From NCBI RefSeq assembly GCF_000813005.1, contig NZ_JSYP01000014.1:153206-217205 (forward strand): a DNA stretch of 64,000 bases, given 5' to 3'. Positions 44,917 through 56,800 of this stretch are shown here, one piece after another (the stretch's first letter is position 1; every line of letters starts with the position of its first letter). The notes beneath the pieces are model-generated. The model was not told where the DNA came from and did not search any database. It worked only from the letters and a program-made list of their open reading frames with translations. The stretch is from Flavobacterium sp. KMS. GTDB taxonomy: Bacteria > Bacteroidota > Bacteroidia > Flavobacteriales > Flavobacteriaceae. Both the position numbers and the translations under genes were made by a program.

Positions 44917-45375
44917 TTATTTTAATATTCTTTCTAATATATTTGCTGATTTTTTGACCTTTTCATTGTAAACTGCATATACTCCTAAACAAAAAATAAC
45001 TATAAACGATAAAAGCATATACCACTTCAAAAATAAATTATTAAAATATAGAATTACACACACTATTAAATTAAGTAAAATCACAAAGCCTAGTAATCTT
45101 TTCATCATACCAGGAAGATTAAATGTAGTTTCAATTTTCAAGCCTTTTTCAAAATTATCAGACACAACACCTTTAATTAAAGGTCTTATTTGATTTCTAG
45201 CATTATAGTCAAAAGAGGGATAAATAATAAAATTTCCATCACTATCAATTTTTCCTTCAAATAAATACCTTGAGTTATCCTTTTTAAATAACTCGACATT
45301 TTCATTTAATACATCTATTAATTCATTTTTATTTAAAGTGCTATAAATAATTTTCTTCTTTTCAAATAATTTCAT
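44917..45375 (-). CDS. Membrane immunity-like protein paired with orphan tip 1
   Basis: 152 residues: a soluble N-terminal part (1-90; FKKDNSRYLFEGKIDSDGN, DYNARNQIRPLIKG) and two C-terminal helices (about 93-112 and 115-137; LLGFVILLNLIVCVILYF, WYMLLSFIVIFCLGVYAVY). It starts 3 bases after the toxin tip, and the gene is intact. Integral membrane immunity proteins usually accompany membrane-damaging toxins, which agrees with the glycine-rich hydrophobic tip upstream. Confidence 0.62.
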   Translation of the reverse strand: MKLFEKKKIIYSTLNKNELIDVLNENVELFKKDNSRYLFEGKIDSDGNFIIYPSFDYNARNQIRPLIKGVVSDNFEKGLKIETTFNLPGMMKRLLGFVILLNLIVCVILYFNNLFLKWYMLLSFIVIFCLGVYAVYNEKVKKSANILERILK

Positions 45376-45378
45376 GTC

Positions 45379-46227
45379 TTAATCTTTCTTTTTAATTTCA
45401 GATTCTATTTTTTCAATTGAATATTCTGTCCCTTCTTTAGCTTTATTTAATTCTTTTATTTCAGCTTGAGTTTGATTAAGTCTCTTTTTTTGAGAAGTAG
45501 ATTTATCTTGCTCTTTCCTAATTGAAGATTTATATTGAGAAACATTTGCCTTAGATGTGGAACTATTAGATTTTTTAGCTTCAACTATTTTCTGTTGATA
45601 GGATTTAACTATTTTAGTCGATTTAGCAATAACATCTTCACGTTTTGCTATTTCATTTTTCTTTGAAGTTATTTCACTATTTATTTTACCAAGATTTGAT
45701 TTGAAAATATTTAATGCAGTTCCTAATTGAGCTTTATCTGATAAGGGTTTTATTGTCGTATATGTCTTATGTCCACTTAAACTTCCTGGTAAAATACCAG
45801 CACCAAAACCTGCTGAAAAGCCAATACCTTCATAACCAGAAGATGAAGCACCACTTATAGAGATAGCACCAAATTCCCCAACATTTAATGCAAAGGAATA
45901 ACCTTCACCTGCAAAATATTCTGCTTTTGGCATATCTGGAAAATAAGTAATTCCATACATAGATGAAATAGAAATATTTGTTTCTCCACCCCAACCATAA
46001 AATCCATAAGCAAATACACCGTCAGGTGCAATCAACAATCCTCCTCCTGTGGTTCCACTTATAAGTAAGCTACCAGTAACTTGCTTTCCTACAGAAACAA
46101 CTTCTTTTCCCTCTAATTCAACTCCATCAATAACTCTGTTTTCACTAAAAGCATATGATGAGTTCCAAGAAAATTCATGTTCAAGTGGGTCAGTTGCAAA
46201 AAATCTACCAACCCTAGGGTCATGCAT
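45379..46227 (-). CDS. Orphan Rhs tip 1 with glycine-rich domain and coiled coil
   Basis: 282 residues from the first ATG; homology to the Rhs core extends in frame upstream to about 46303 (YGFQGQEKDDEIKGEGNS), then a TGA closes the frame. Layout: end of Rhs core (MHDPRVGRFFATDPLE to VELEG, 1-37), a Gly/Ser-rich hydrophobic domain (40-160; GTTGGGLLIAPDGVFAYGF, GFSAGFGAGILPGSLSG) and a Lys/Glu coiled coil (170-282). The intact domain and intact immunity gene suggest a functional but displaced cassette. The hydrophobic part suggests action on membranes; this is inference. Confidence 0.68.
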   Translation of the reverse strand: MHDPRVGRFFATDPLEHEFSWNSSYAFSENRVIDGVELEGKEVVSVGKQVTGSLLISGTTGGGLLIAPDGVFAYGFYGWGGETNISISSMYGITYFPDMPKAEYFAGEGYSFALNVGEFGAISISGASSSGYEGIGFSAGFGAGILPGSLSGHKTYTTIKPLSDKAQLGTALNIFKSNLGKINSEITSKKNEIAKREDVIAKSTKIVKSYQQKIVEAKKSNSSTSKANVSQYKSSIRKEQDKSTSQKKRLNQTQAEIKELNKAKEGTEYSIEKIESEIKKKD

Positions 46228-47030
46228 CCTGAATTTATAGTTAATCGAATTTCCTTCACCTTTGATTTCATCGTCCTTTTCCTGACCTTGAAATCCGTAA
46301 CAGTATAGATCTAGTCAATATTTACCTCGCGCGATAAGTCATTTTTAGTAAGAACGATCACTTTCATTTTCTTTTCATTTCATTTCAAAAATAGGCTTTA
46401 ATTCTCAATTGAAAAATAAAAAATGATTTATTTTTCTTACTTTTTAATTCAATTAAAAGAAAAATCTTCGTTTTGCATGAAGCTCGATTTTTGGTGAAGA
46501 TTTTTTTATCCTGATGTTTCTCAATTAAAAAAAAATGTTTCTGAAAAAATCTTCGGCAAAAATGAACAAACAACCGTAGGGCGTTAGTATGCGCAAAGAC
46601 AATGAACACCTCAAGTGAGCAAAAAAGCGTTGTAGATTCTGGCTCATAAAAAGCTTTTTTTGGCGAACGGGTTGCGGTGTTGCGGCCTTGACCAGCCGCC
46701 ACAGACCGAGAAGCCCTTTTTCTGGGCTGTAGGGATGTGTGCGTGCAACGGCGGGGAAAAAATAAAAGTCAGCGAAGCGTTCCTTATTCCATTGCAGAAC
46801 GAAGTGGGGGCTTCCCCGATGGCTGGGCGAATGAGCAACCGTTAAAAAGTGTGCAGCGGTTTGTTTTTTTTCCTCTGAAAAGGTGAAGCGGAGCGGAACA
46901 ACTATTCGGCTAAAAAAATAAAAAAAGCTGCACCGAACGTAAGGCAGAGAACGTGTGAAGTGAGGAGCAGGAACGGAACTAAGTGAACGACTGGAGTGAG
47001 ACCGCTAGTTTTCACCCCACACCAAAGCTA

Positions 47031-47098
47031 TGTTACATAATAAGTCATTATAGTGCTACGGCTAACGCCCTGCACCATAAACTCATTATGTAAAATAT
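47031..47098. repeat. Imperfect inverted repeat around gctaacgccctgc
   Basis: Arms tgttacataataagtca and actcattatgtaaaat are imperfect inverted repeats flanking tagtgctacggctaacgccc tgcaccataa (20 + 10 bases). The reverse complement of the centre contains gcagggcgttagcc. The layout recalls folded recombination sites such as integron attC, but no integrase or cassette is present. Confidence 0.45.
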
Positions 47099-47182
47099 CA
47101 ACGTTTTCTTAAGACCTTTCCAAAGCCGACGCTGCTGACCCCGCACTAGGTAAGTTTTTTTATTTGCTCAATCGCCGCAAAA

Positions 47183-47310
47183 AGCTATGCTTGTTTTTTT
47201 TGAAACAATGCCAGGAATTTAACGGTAAAAAGAAATATCAGGTTTTGGCATTCTTTCAAAAAAACAAGCCATAAAAAAACCTCGCATTACTGCAAGGTTT
47301 TCTGTTTTTA
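47183..47310. repeat. Inverted repeat pair followed by a terminator-like hairpin
   Basis: Arms tatgcttgttttttttgaaa-caatgcca (47187-47214) and tggcattctttcaaaaaaac-aagccata (47246-47273) are imperfect inverted repeats. Next to them, aaaacct ... aaggtttt at 47276-47302 forms a short hairpin with a T-rich end. Confidence 0.55.
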
Positions 47311-47336
47311 TTTGTTTTGTCGATTCGCTTTGCGGG

Positions 47337-47381
47337 CGCGGATTGCAAATCCGCTATCGTTGCGCATATCAGAGCGATCGG
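47337..47381. repeat. Short composite repeat, copy 2
   Basis: gcgcggattgcaaatccgc hairpin, atcgttgc and agagcgatcggg in the same order as at 40329-40376. Confidence 0.6.
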
Positions 47382-47394
47382 GATTTTTTTCAAT

Positions 47395-47865
47395 CTATTC
47401 CTTAACTTTATTTTTTAAACTTTCTTGATATTCCCCGTATGAATAATACTTTAATTTAGAGCGAACAGCCTGAATATAGGTATCCTCCTTATCCAAAATT
47501 AGCTGTATAATATAAGACTCTCCAGTATCTTGAATTGTATCAATATACATATTGTAAGTTCCATCAAATCTCTTTTCCTCACAATTTTTAACACTCAGTC
47601 TTAATGAGTCTGAATGCTTAAAAATTTCGTAATCAGAAGAGACAAATTCACCTTCCCCATCTTCTCTCTTAATTATCCATAAATTATTACGGTTTTCAAA
47701 CCCAATTCTAGAATATCTTTTTAGAGTTAAATCCTCATTTTTATAATAAAATTGCTCAATGAACCATTCTCCTTTTACCATATCAAAATACTTTTTCCGA
47801 TTCGTACTGCAAGAAACAGTTATAAAGAACAAAACAAACAGTAATATCTTTTTCATATCTTTCAT
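47395..47865 (-). CDS. Lipoprotein, probable immunity partner of the giant Rhs protein
   Basis: 156 residues (153 from the internal MKKILLF, an equally good start). A signal peptide with lipobox FFITVSC is followed by a beta-rich body (VKGEWFIEQFYYKNEDLTL, RFDGTYNMYIDTIQDTGES). The ATG lies one base after the giant gene's stop codon. This tight coupling, the lipoprotein type and the similar protein at 40526-40939 behind another Rhs tip make an immunity role likely. The toxin it neutralises would be the last 275 residues of the preceding protein. Confidence 0.68.
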   Translation of the reverse strand: MKDMKKILLFVLFFITVSCSTNRKKYFDMVKGEWFIEQFYYKNEDLTLKRYSRIGFENRNNLWIIKREDGEGEFVSSDYEIFKHSDSLRLSVKNCEEKRFDGTYNMYIDTIQDTGESYIIQLILDKEDTYIQAVRSKLKYYSYGEYQESLKNKVKE

Positions 47866-47866
47866 A

Positions 47867-50800
47867 TTACTTTTTAGCTGATTGCGATGAGCTTGAATTT
47901 TCGCTTGGAGCTGACCAATTATTAACGTTATTAATTTGTTCCACTTGAGCTTTTGAATTTAGCAATCTAAATTTAGCAACAGGAGCAGACACCTCTTTAA
48001 TTATCTTTTCTGCAGTGTCCCTTATGTTCTTTGCTTCATTGCCATTACCGCCAAACAATACGATATTTGCAATGTCGGTCATATCTTTAACATTAACATT
48101 TTCTTTCTTTATGATACCTGTTTTGGTGGCAAATTCTAAATCCTCTAAAACTTGACCCACAATAGAATTATTAGAATTTAGGACTTTTCCGCTCCAGCTA
48201 TCTGTTGTTTTCCATGAAAGCATTTGTTTATCAAGAGCCATTTTGTCATCAACCATAGCTTTAGTATCAACAAAGTCTTTTATTCCTTTGTAAAGATCAT
48301 AAATCATAAATATCGCCATTGCTTGCCCTTTTGCCGGAATTGGTGTAGGCTCGTAGGTTTTTCCAAATGACGAACTGGAAACGAAATTTTTATTTCCAAA
48401 TTTTTGTCTTCCATCAATTTGACCATTACCCTTATTGTATCTTACATCCTTATTCAGTTGATAATTGCTGTCTGTAAAAGTCCCGTCACTATTAGCACTT
48501 GAATTATCGAAATTATTATAACTTTCGGTTAATCCAAAGATATTTTTTGATGCTGCACCGCTAGTTGCAAATTTCACAGTAGCAAAACTTTCTCTATAAG
48601 TTTTTTGAAAATTATCGTTAAAGTTTTCCAGTTTTATTTGTAGTCTTCCAGATGTAAATTCTACCCTTGCTTCATGGAAGTTAAGATATTCCAATCCTTC
48701 TAATTCTACACCATCCATTACTCTATTTTCAGAAAAAGCAAAGGGTGAATTATGAGGGTATAGTTTTGTTAAAGGGTCTGGAGCAAAAAAGCGTCCAAGT
48801 CTCACATCAGCCATTCTATAAGCCATGTTTATAGAATTTCCTTCACCTTTGATTTCATCGTCCTTTTCCTGTCCTTGAAATCCGTAACGATGCTCATTAC
48901 TACTACCATGTCTTGTTGGAACAAGCATACCGAAAGGAAAATAATCAGAATAACTAAGAACGTCTGGCATGAAATTATTTCCTCCTACCAATTTTCTATC
49001 ACTTACAACGGCTAATACGTTTCCTAAATGGTTCGATAATTCATATTGCTTATCTCCTACAAAACGATAGGCTGTTGCTGGTGTACCCGGTACTGCTGTT
49101 TTTCCTTCCCCTTGAGCCAGACCTTCGCATACATCGCCTATACCGTTTTTGTTGGCATCTTCCTGTAATGGGTTGGCTATCGTAGGGCAATTATCGCATA
49201 CATCGCCTATACCATCACCATCGGTATCTATTTGATCAAAGTTTGCAGTAAATTTACAATTATCGCAGGCATCACCTACACCGTCGCCGTCGCTATCAAG
49301 CTGGTCAAAGTTAGGGATATATTTGCAATTATCACAAGCGTCACCTACACCATCTTTATCATAGTCTTCTTGTAACGGGTTAAATACATACGGGCAATTG
49401 TCATTTATATCCAGTAAGCCATCACCATCGCTATCATCAGCTCTTTTTCCACAATAGCTTTGTGAAAAAATATCATTACTTAATGTCATCTTTTGCTCTG
49501 TTGTAGATATGGTCGTTGTCCCTTTTCCCTCATCAAAACCAAAATAATTCGTTTCAATATCCTCAAGTTCCTGACCATTATCTACCCTATAACTAAAATC
49601 ACATATTTCGGCTAGTAATGCTTTATAGGTACTGCTATCACCAGGATGATTAGCAATGCTTATAGCACCAATTGAATTAGGTGGCAATACAATATCTAAT
49701 ATTTCATCATTTCCTCTCTTACCTGCAACACTTTGTTTGCCATTATATTGCTGGATTACAGTAGGCTGAGTTTTGTATTCATTTCCGTTTAGTGTTATGT
49801 TTACAATATAATCTTCTAAATTATAATTATATTCAATTAAAACTTTTAAATCCCATTCATCCTCAGTAATTTCAGGAGAAACAATTTCGTAATTAGTTAA
49901 CGTTTGATAACTGTCAAAACCATAACGTGTCTTTCCATGATGCGTATCACGCTGATGATTTCTGTGATATTTGGTAAACGAAACCACAGGCTTAAAACCT
50001 TTCTCCGTTTTCTGGGCATGAACCATAACGGAACTTAAATAAGAAAAAGAACCGCGCTGAGGCCAATATTCTCCTTTTGTTTTTCCGTGCAATGCAGCAA
50101 TAATACCAGTTTCTTTATTAGAAGAGTCAATTTTTAAATGCCCTGTCATGATAATCTTTTCTGTTCTTTGCTGATTATTTGTAAATAAATTAATCGCATT
50201 TTCAGGTTTTTCTCTCCAGGTTGCACTAGCATCTGTAGTCTTAAAATTTAAACCATATTGATCTTTTGTAGTTTCTGCAGTTCTTATTGCTACGGGTTGT
50301 GTGGCTGCCAAAATATTTCCTGAAGATCTAAGTGTCCTTTGCAACAAATCTGCTGTGATTTCTTTTCTTCCTCTTTCTACACCTAAACGGCTGCTACCAT
50401 AAATATCCTGCTCTACAAGATAATACTTTGTTGATGTTCCTTGTTTTACCAGTTCATAAGTACTCAACACATTACCTTGCGCATCACGCTGGTAATAAGT
50501 AGTGGTACCATTGGTTCCATTGGTAACTGTTTTGGCTGTTCGATTGCCTAATCCATCATATTCAAAACTTATGATTGTACCATTGCCTTTGGTAACCGAT
50601 TTTACTTTTCCATCTACACACCAATCTATTTTTAGTCCTTCTTGTTTATCGGTAATTAACTGTCCAATATCATCATATCCATAATTATCGGCAGTTTGAT
50701 TATCAATATCAAGCGAGGTATCATTAGCATTTTTGGAATCATTGGTAAACACACCATTAGGCACAGCATCATTTACATGTCTTAATTTGTTTGTTCCTGG

Positions 50801-53800
50801 CTTATAATTATAAGTAAGCTGGTCCATAAGAGTAATAACTCCTGTAGGAAGAGGTGCCCAACGATTCAGTTTATCTAAGTTTCCGTTACGGTCATAGCTA
50901 TAGTTAGAACGATATCCACTTGTAGGGCTATTGGTGCTTAAATTCTGGTTGTATGAAATAGATTGTGAGGTCATTTCCTTAATCCTGTTCAATTGATCGT
51001 ATTTGTAATAATTAAACTGTGTTGCAATAGGTTGCTGTTGATTATCTAACAATGAGGTTACCATTTCTTTGATATTACCATTGTATAGGTTTAAATCCTG
51101 CTCTAATTTTGCTCCTTTGCTAAAGCTAAAAATAGTATTGTCCCTAGTATTAGATCGCGATTGGTAATCGCCTTTGTAATAGTTTAAAGCAAAACCAAAA
51201 GCATCCTGAGCTACATTTAATTCGTCTTTACCAGCATCGTATTGCGAACCTATTCTTTCGGAATTGACTCCTTTTAGCCAGCCTTGCAGGGTATAGATGT
51301 AGTCTAATCCTTGTACTTTTTTATCTCCAAGTTCTACACGTGCCAATGGGCCGTGGTCGTAATACAAATAATTAGCTTCTTTTTCCCAAATAACATTATC
51401 AGTACTGGTGTATACTTGCTGAATCCTATTATCGGCATCATATTCATAACGATGTATAAATTGATCTTTGGTACTCTCTGGCTGGTAGGTTACTTTATTT
51501 ACATTCCCACTAATTAAATCATAGTCATAAACCACTTTCTTACGGTCTTGCTTAATTTTGTTTAACTCGGAGTTATTATTGGTATGATGTATTAACTCTT
51601 TTACGTTTCCGTGTACATCATAATCGTATACTATTGCATTACTGTATTTATCGTATGCTCTTATATCGTTTACTTCGGCTGTTAATTGATCATAATAAAG
51701 TACTGCTGTTACTCTTTTATGGTTATTATCATCTGCATAAGCTGTAAACCATTCTTTGGTATCTGCCATTGGAACATCATATACTGTTTTTGTAACCTGA
51801 TCAAATAGTACTCCTTGATTATAAGGATACTTATCTGCAATAGCATCTACTGGTACTAGGGCATTGTTATTTGTAAAAACAAGTCTTCCGTTGTCATTAA
51901 TTGTTAATGCTCCATTAGTTTTTACTTCAAATTGTCCTGCTTCGGTAATTCGTCCTAAGCCATCATAACGTGTATAACTAAAGAGTGGCTTAGTTTTTCT
52001 CTGATTTTCATTTTGAGAGGCTACAATTCTTCCTAATGCGTCGTATGCAAATCGGGTTATTCCTCCGTCGGGTGTTTTTTGCCATACCAATTGGTTTAGC
52101 GAGTTGTAACGGTATTGGGTTTTCATAGCATGATCTGGAGCTACAGCAACACCATTTACCAGTGTCAAATCGTCTTTTTCGGGCGTAGTTTCTCTTACCG
52201 TATTTATAGTTGCATCTGTTGTTGGAGCTAATCTTTTTACTCCTTCTGGCGGAACGGTCTGGATTAAATTTCCTGCCTGATCATAATAATATAAAGTATA
52301 CTGATATTCTTTGTCTTGAGAACTTTGAGTTAACGTTTCGGTTAATCCTTCCAGAGATGCTTTAAGATAACGTTCTTTAAATTCTGCTTTTTTATTAGCA
52401 TAAAAAGCGTGTTTAATTTCTTGCTTATTCGATTCTTTTACTGTATTTGCATATATTTCGCAAGGAGTTCTGGTTTCGGTTACAGGAACTTCCAGGCTAA
52501 ATGTAGGTACAATGATTGCTGGGGCACATATTTTATTATTAATAACATATTGATCTGCAAATTGTGACCAGGTTGATAATTCCTCGGTTTTATTCGTTTT
52601 TTGTGCTGTTACATAAATGTTATATTGGTCGATAACCCCAGCAGTATCGGGATTACCGTATCTTAGTTTTGTGCTGCCAAACTCTGCGATTGTTATAAAA
52701 AGCGGGTTTTGCACTGTTGTTATTTGCAGTTTAGTTAAATAGGCTATATAATCGGTGCTGATATACCCAAAATTTGCTTCGCAGAAATAATTAGCATCTT
52801 TGCTTAAATTTTCAGGAATTTCATAATCTGGAACTATCGCCTTTACGCTTGTTTTAAACTCATTCCATTTATCTCCACAAATTATTGGAACGACTGTTGG
52901 TGGAATACAGAAGGTGTTGCAGTTTGTAAATGTTGGAATTACAGATAGTCGTGTACGTTTTAATAAACCACCATCTGATTTAATGTTATTTGTTATAACT
53001 CCATTAGAATCCCTAGTCATAGAAAAAATATTTGAATTGAAATTATTACTTTTCAATAGTTGATTTTTTACTGGATAATCATCGGAAAGGAATGAACAAA
53101 AATCATTACCAAAACCTGAACTTTCCGTTGACCAATTTATATTAGCAACTATGACTCTTTCAATGGTAATTAATTCGTTACTTAAATTTTTATATTTTAT
53201 CCGAGCTCTGATGTAATCAATAAAATCTATAGAAATAATTTCCTGCACTAATGATAAATTTAATGCTAAGTGTATGCTTGATTCAATTTGGTTATTACTA
53301 AAGAAAATTAAATTCGTATTCCAATTAGCTACTTGACAATAAAACTTAGTCAGCTGTATGGGAGAATTAAAAGAATTTTGTTCAAAAGTAATATTATAAT
53401 TCCTTAACACCTGAAAATGCTCAATTAATTTTGAATTATTTATAAATTCAAACATTTTATTTGCTTTTGAATTACCAAAAGAGTCTTGATCGATATTGAA
53501 ATTTTTATTGGCTATTATTTCATTTAATGCATTCTTTAAACCTTGTTCATAAACAAATTCTTTATCGGGACTAGATATACATCCAACTATAGTTTGTTCA
53601 ACAACTTCCCCACACAAATCCCCAACACCATCACCATCATAGTCCCACTCGCCACATTCATCACAACAGCTAAAATAAAGTGGTTTATTAGGGTTTCCCG
53701 AGGTGATTTTTGCAACTATTTGCCTATTTGCAAAAAATGCCCCTTTTTTTTCCGTAAGTTTTAACATATTATATTGGTCGTTTTGTAATTCGCCAATAAC

Positions 53801-56800
53801 AATATTGCTAATAGGGTTTGTACCTAAAGAATAACCTGCAAGGTCTATAATAAGACGTTTATTGTCGTTTACTGTGATAGAAATTCCATCTGTATAATTT
53901 TTCCATTTTACAATGTCTCCTGGTTTAATACCAAAATAGGTATACAAATAATCTCCTGTAAAAATGGGATCAGTTGTTATATTTACATCATTGTTTCTAA
54001 TTGTGCCGCCTGCCTGCAAATGGAATACCAGGTTTCTAAAGGCATTATTAAATTTTTCTTTTTTATCGCAGGGCGCAACTGCTAAATTGTCACACCCATT
54101 AATAGCAACTTTTGTAGTACCTTCGATAATTATTTCTTCTGGTGAGGTACAATTACCGTTTCCGCTTTTTCTTTTTATAATCGCCAAAATCTGGAATTTA
54201 TATACATTATTAGTGGCATCATAGTCTGGCAAGGCATAAATATTTTTAAAAGCAATTATATCTTCCCATTGAGCAATTACTTTTGTACCACATGCATTTA
54301 TATACTCCTTATTTACAAACCTCAGCTGTATAGGAGTTCCAATAGCATTGTTTCTATAGGTAAAGTCTATGTTCAGATTGCCCTGAGCATCCTTGGTTCC
54401 CTTTATCTTTGGTGTTTCACTTGCTGTTTCTAAATTAAACTCTGGATTTATATGAGCATCAAAAAGTTCTTTGGTTAAAAATGGCATACTCGTAGTTTTT
54501 AAACCATCAACCAATAATCCTTGACTTTGAATAGTTGGATCGACTAATCCGTTAAGGAAATTTTCCATGTCATTTGCTCTCGGACATTTACCTGTTTCAC
54601 GATAGGTAGCAGTTTCTGTAAGTGTTTTTACGGCTGTCAAAACCTGCTCGTCAGTAAGTGCGGAGTCAAAGCTAAAATCGGCTGGAATAAACCTTTTTTC
54701 TTTATTTTGATAAAAAGACGAAGTCACATCTGAACATGCCTCTTCAATCCCAGTACTGGCAGGAGTTGTATTAGGTACCGCCGGAATTTGGGGTACTGTA
54801 TTGATTAAGGCGGTAAGTCTTTCAAAATTATTTGGAGTAGCTACCGTGTACTTTTTAAATAGCGTAACAAAAGTATCTGAACTTTCAGGATTACCAATAC
54901 AATCGTTATAATTGTTGTTTTTAGCGGCATAGACATGAGCAAAAACAGTTCGTGTTTTTTGTTTGAACGCAGTATAATTTGTTCTGAAATTGATCCATAT
55001 TCTTTGTTTCATGTTTACATTACTCATGCTATTGATGTCCCTTAACAACCGGCTATTTGATTTGTCTATGAATTCTTCATAAGCAACCTCCGGCGTGATT
55101 CCATTAGAATAAACAGCAAAATAATAAGCTGCCTTTAACATGTTTAGCCTTTTGCCGTTTTTTAATTGCATACCATCAAAATTTTCATTTAAGGCTTCTT
55201 TCATTAAATCTTTACGAAGTCTATAATCACTTTCAGATTCAATATTACTGATGCTGTTTATAGAATTATAAAATGGGTCACTATCAGAGCCCTGAGCATC
55301 TACATTAATCAAATTTGCGATTATTCCATCTGATCCAAAGATGGTATTATCAATAACTTTCTGATTTTCTGAATCATAAAAATCAATATTGGCTAATTTT
55401 TCATCAAATCCGTCTGAGTTGTACCCGTCATCATTTAATTTATTGCAAAATGCACTGTTATAGATGTAATACTGATACTCAGGATGATAAGGCAATAATG
55501 CATTTGCCCAGCTTGGTCTCCACAGTTTGATAAAATCAGCTGTATAACGTAAATATTTAGGCTGTACTACAAATACCTCAGGATCATCACTCTCAGTATC
55601 TCTACTTACAATAGCATTTTCTATTAAACTTGGCTTGTAAATTCCTTCTCCTATAAGTTGTACTCTTATTGTTGATGGTGTTCCATCTTCTTCCTTATAA
55701 AATCCACCAAAAGGGTTTCTCCAGTTGTTATGAGGGACTTTTATTTCTTCGGTTTTATTTGTTTCTGGATTAGTCTCCGTAACTGTGGTATAACCACCAT
55801 ATAATAATTGATTGTTATCATTAAATAGACTTAGTGGATCTATTGTATTGGCTACTAGCTGGTTTTGGTTATCATTATCATCTTCTTCATCCTGAGTTTC
55901 TATTCCTTGTACCGAACCATATTGCCCATGAGGGCTTACATCTCCTAATAGCATATCCAGATTAAGATTACATACATTGATAGGCTGTTTGCATAATTCT
56001 CGACATCCTGCTAATAATCCTCTAAACTCATATTTAAAATCTGCTACTTTAGGAAGTATTACTTTTTGATTAATATCCGGATTAACAAATTGTAATCCGT
56101 TGTAAGTAAAAGAGGTTGACACAAAAAAAGCATTCAGGTTTTTAATAACATATTGATTTTCGGCTGAGATAATAAAAGGCTCTCTGGCAACTATATTCCC
56201 CAGAGCAGTCTCATCTGGTGAAAACTTTAACTTAAAAGCATCACACTCTGCTACAGTAAGATTATCACATACCAAAGATTCTTCACAACTTTTACATGTT
56301 ACATTACAATCTTCTACTGTTATATCTGCTTCTAAATCTACTAAATCAGGTAAACATGTTTCGCTCTTTTTTAATTCGGTGATATAATCATCAGCATATT
56401 GGTTTAATGCTTCCAAATCTACACGAATATCTTTGCTTAATGGATACGTACCTACTTTTAAAAAATTATTTTGAAATTGTCCCTTATATTCTTTTTTTAT
56501 TTTTAAAGGTACTGCACTAAAAGAGTTGGTATTAAATACTCCAATTTTTGAAGATAAGGCATCTGTTCCTGTAAGTAATTCATCGGCACAATCATTTTTC
56601 ATACCTATAGACCAATTGTAAACAAATGGATATTGTTTCCCGTTTAAACAATCATCTGTATAAGATCCTACTAGTTTGTTTAAGGTATATTCAAATTTTA
56701 TTTCGCCTTCTTTTATAACTGATACTGGCGTGTTTAATCGTACCCCATCTTCATAAACACCATTGTTACCAGATGCATATTTATCGTTGTTTGATAATAA

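Larger units (their letters stand above)
46318..47394. other. Noncoding block with inverted repeats, richer in G+C
   Basis: About 1.08 kb between the intact Rhs locus and the orphan tips. From roughly 46560 to 47170 it is clearly richer in G and C than both flanks (e.g. ggttgcggtgttgcggcctt, cccgatggctgggcgaatga). Three overlapping frames of 60-105 codons on both strands lack any recognisable product and I do not accept them. It contains two imperfect inverted repeats (47031-47098, 47183-47275), a terminator-like hairpin and the composite repeat at 47337-47381. It looks like the remains of foreign or mobile DNA. Confidence 0.6.

Noticed and set aside
46385..46845. Overlapping frames of 60-105 codons on both strands in the G+C-richer block
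   Set aside because: They overlap each other, have no recognisable domain, signal peptide or start context, and follow base-composition bias rather than coding structure.
47031..47098. Integron with attC sites
   Set aside because: Only one imperfect folded site and no integrase or gene cassette array in the window; kept only as a low-confidence repeat.
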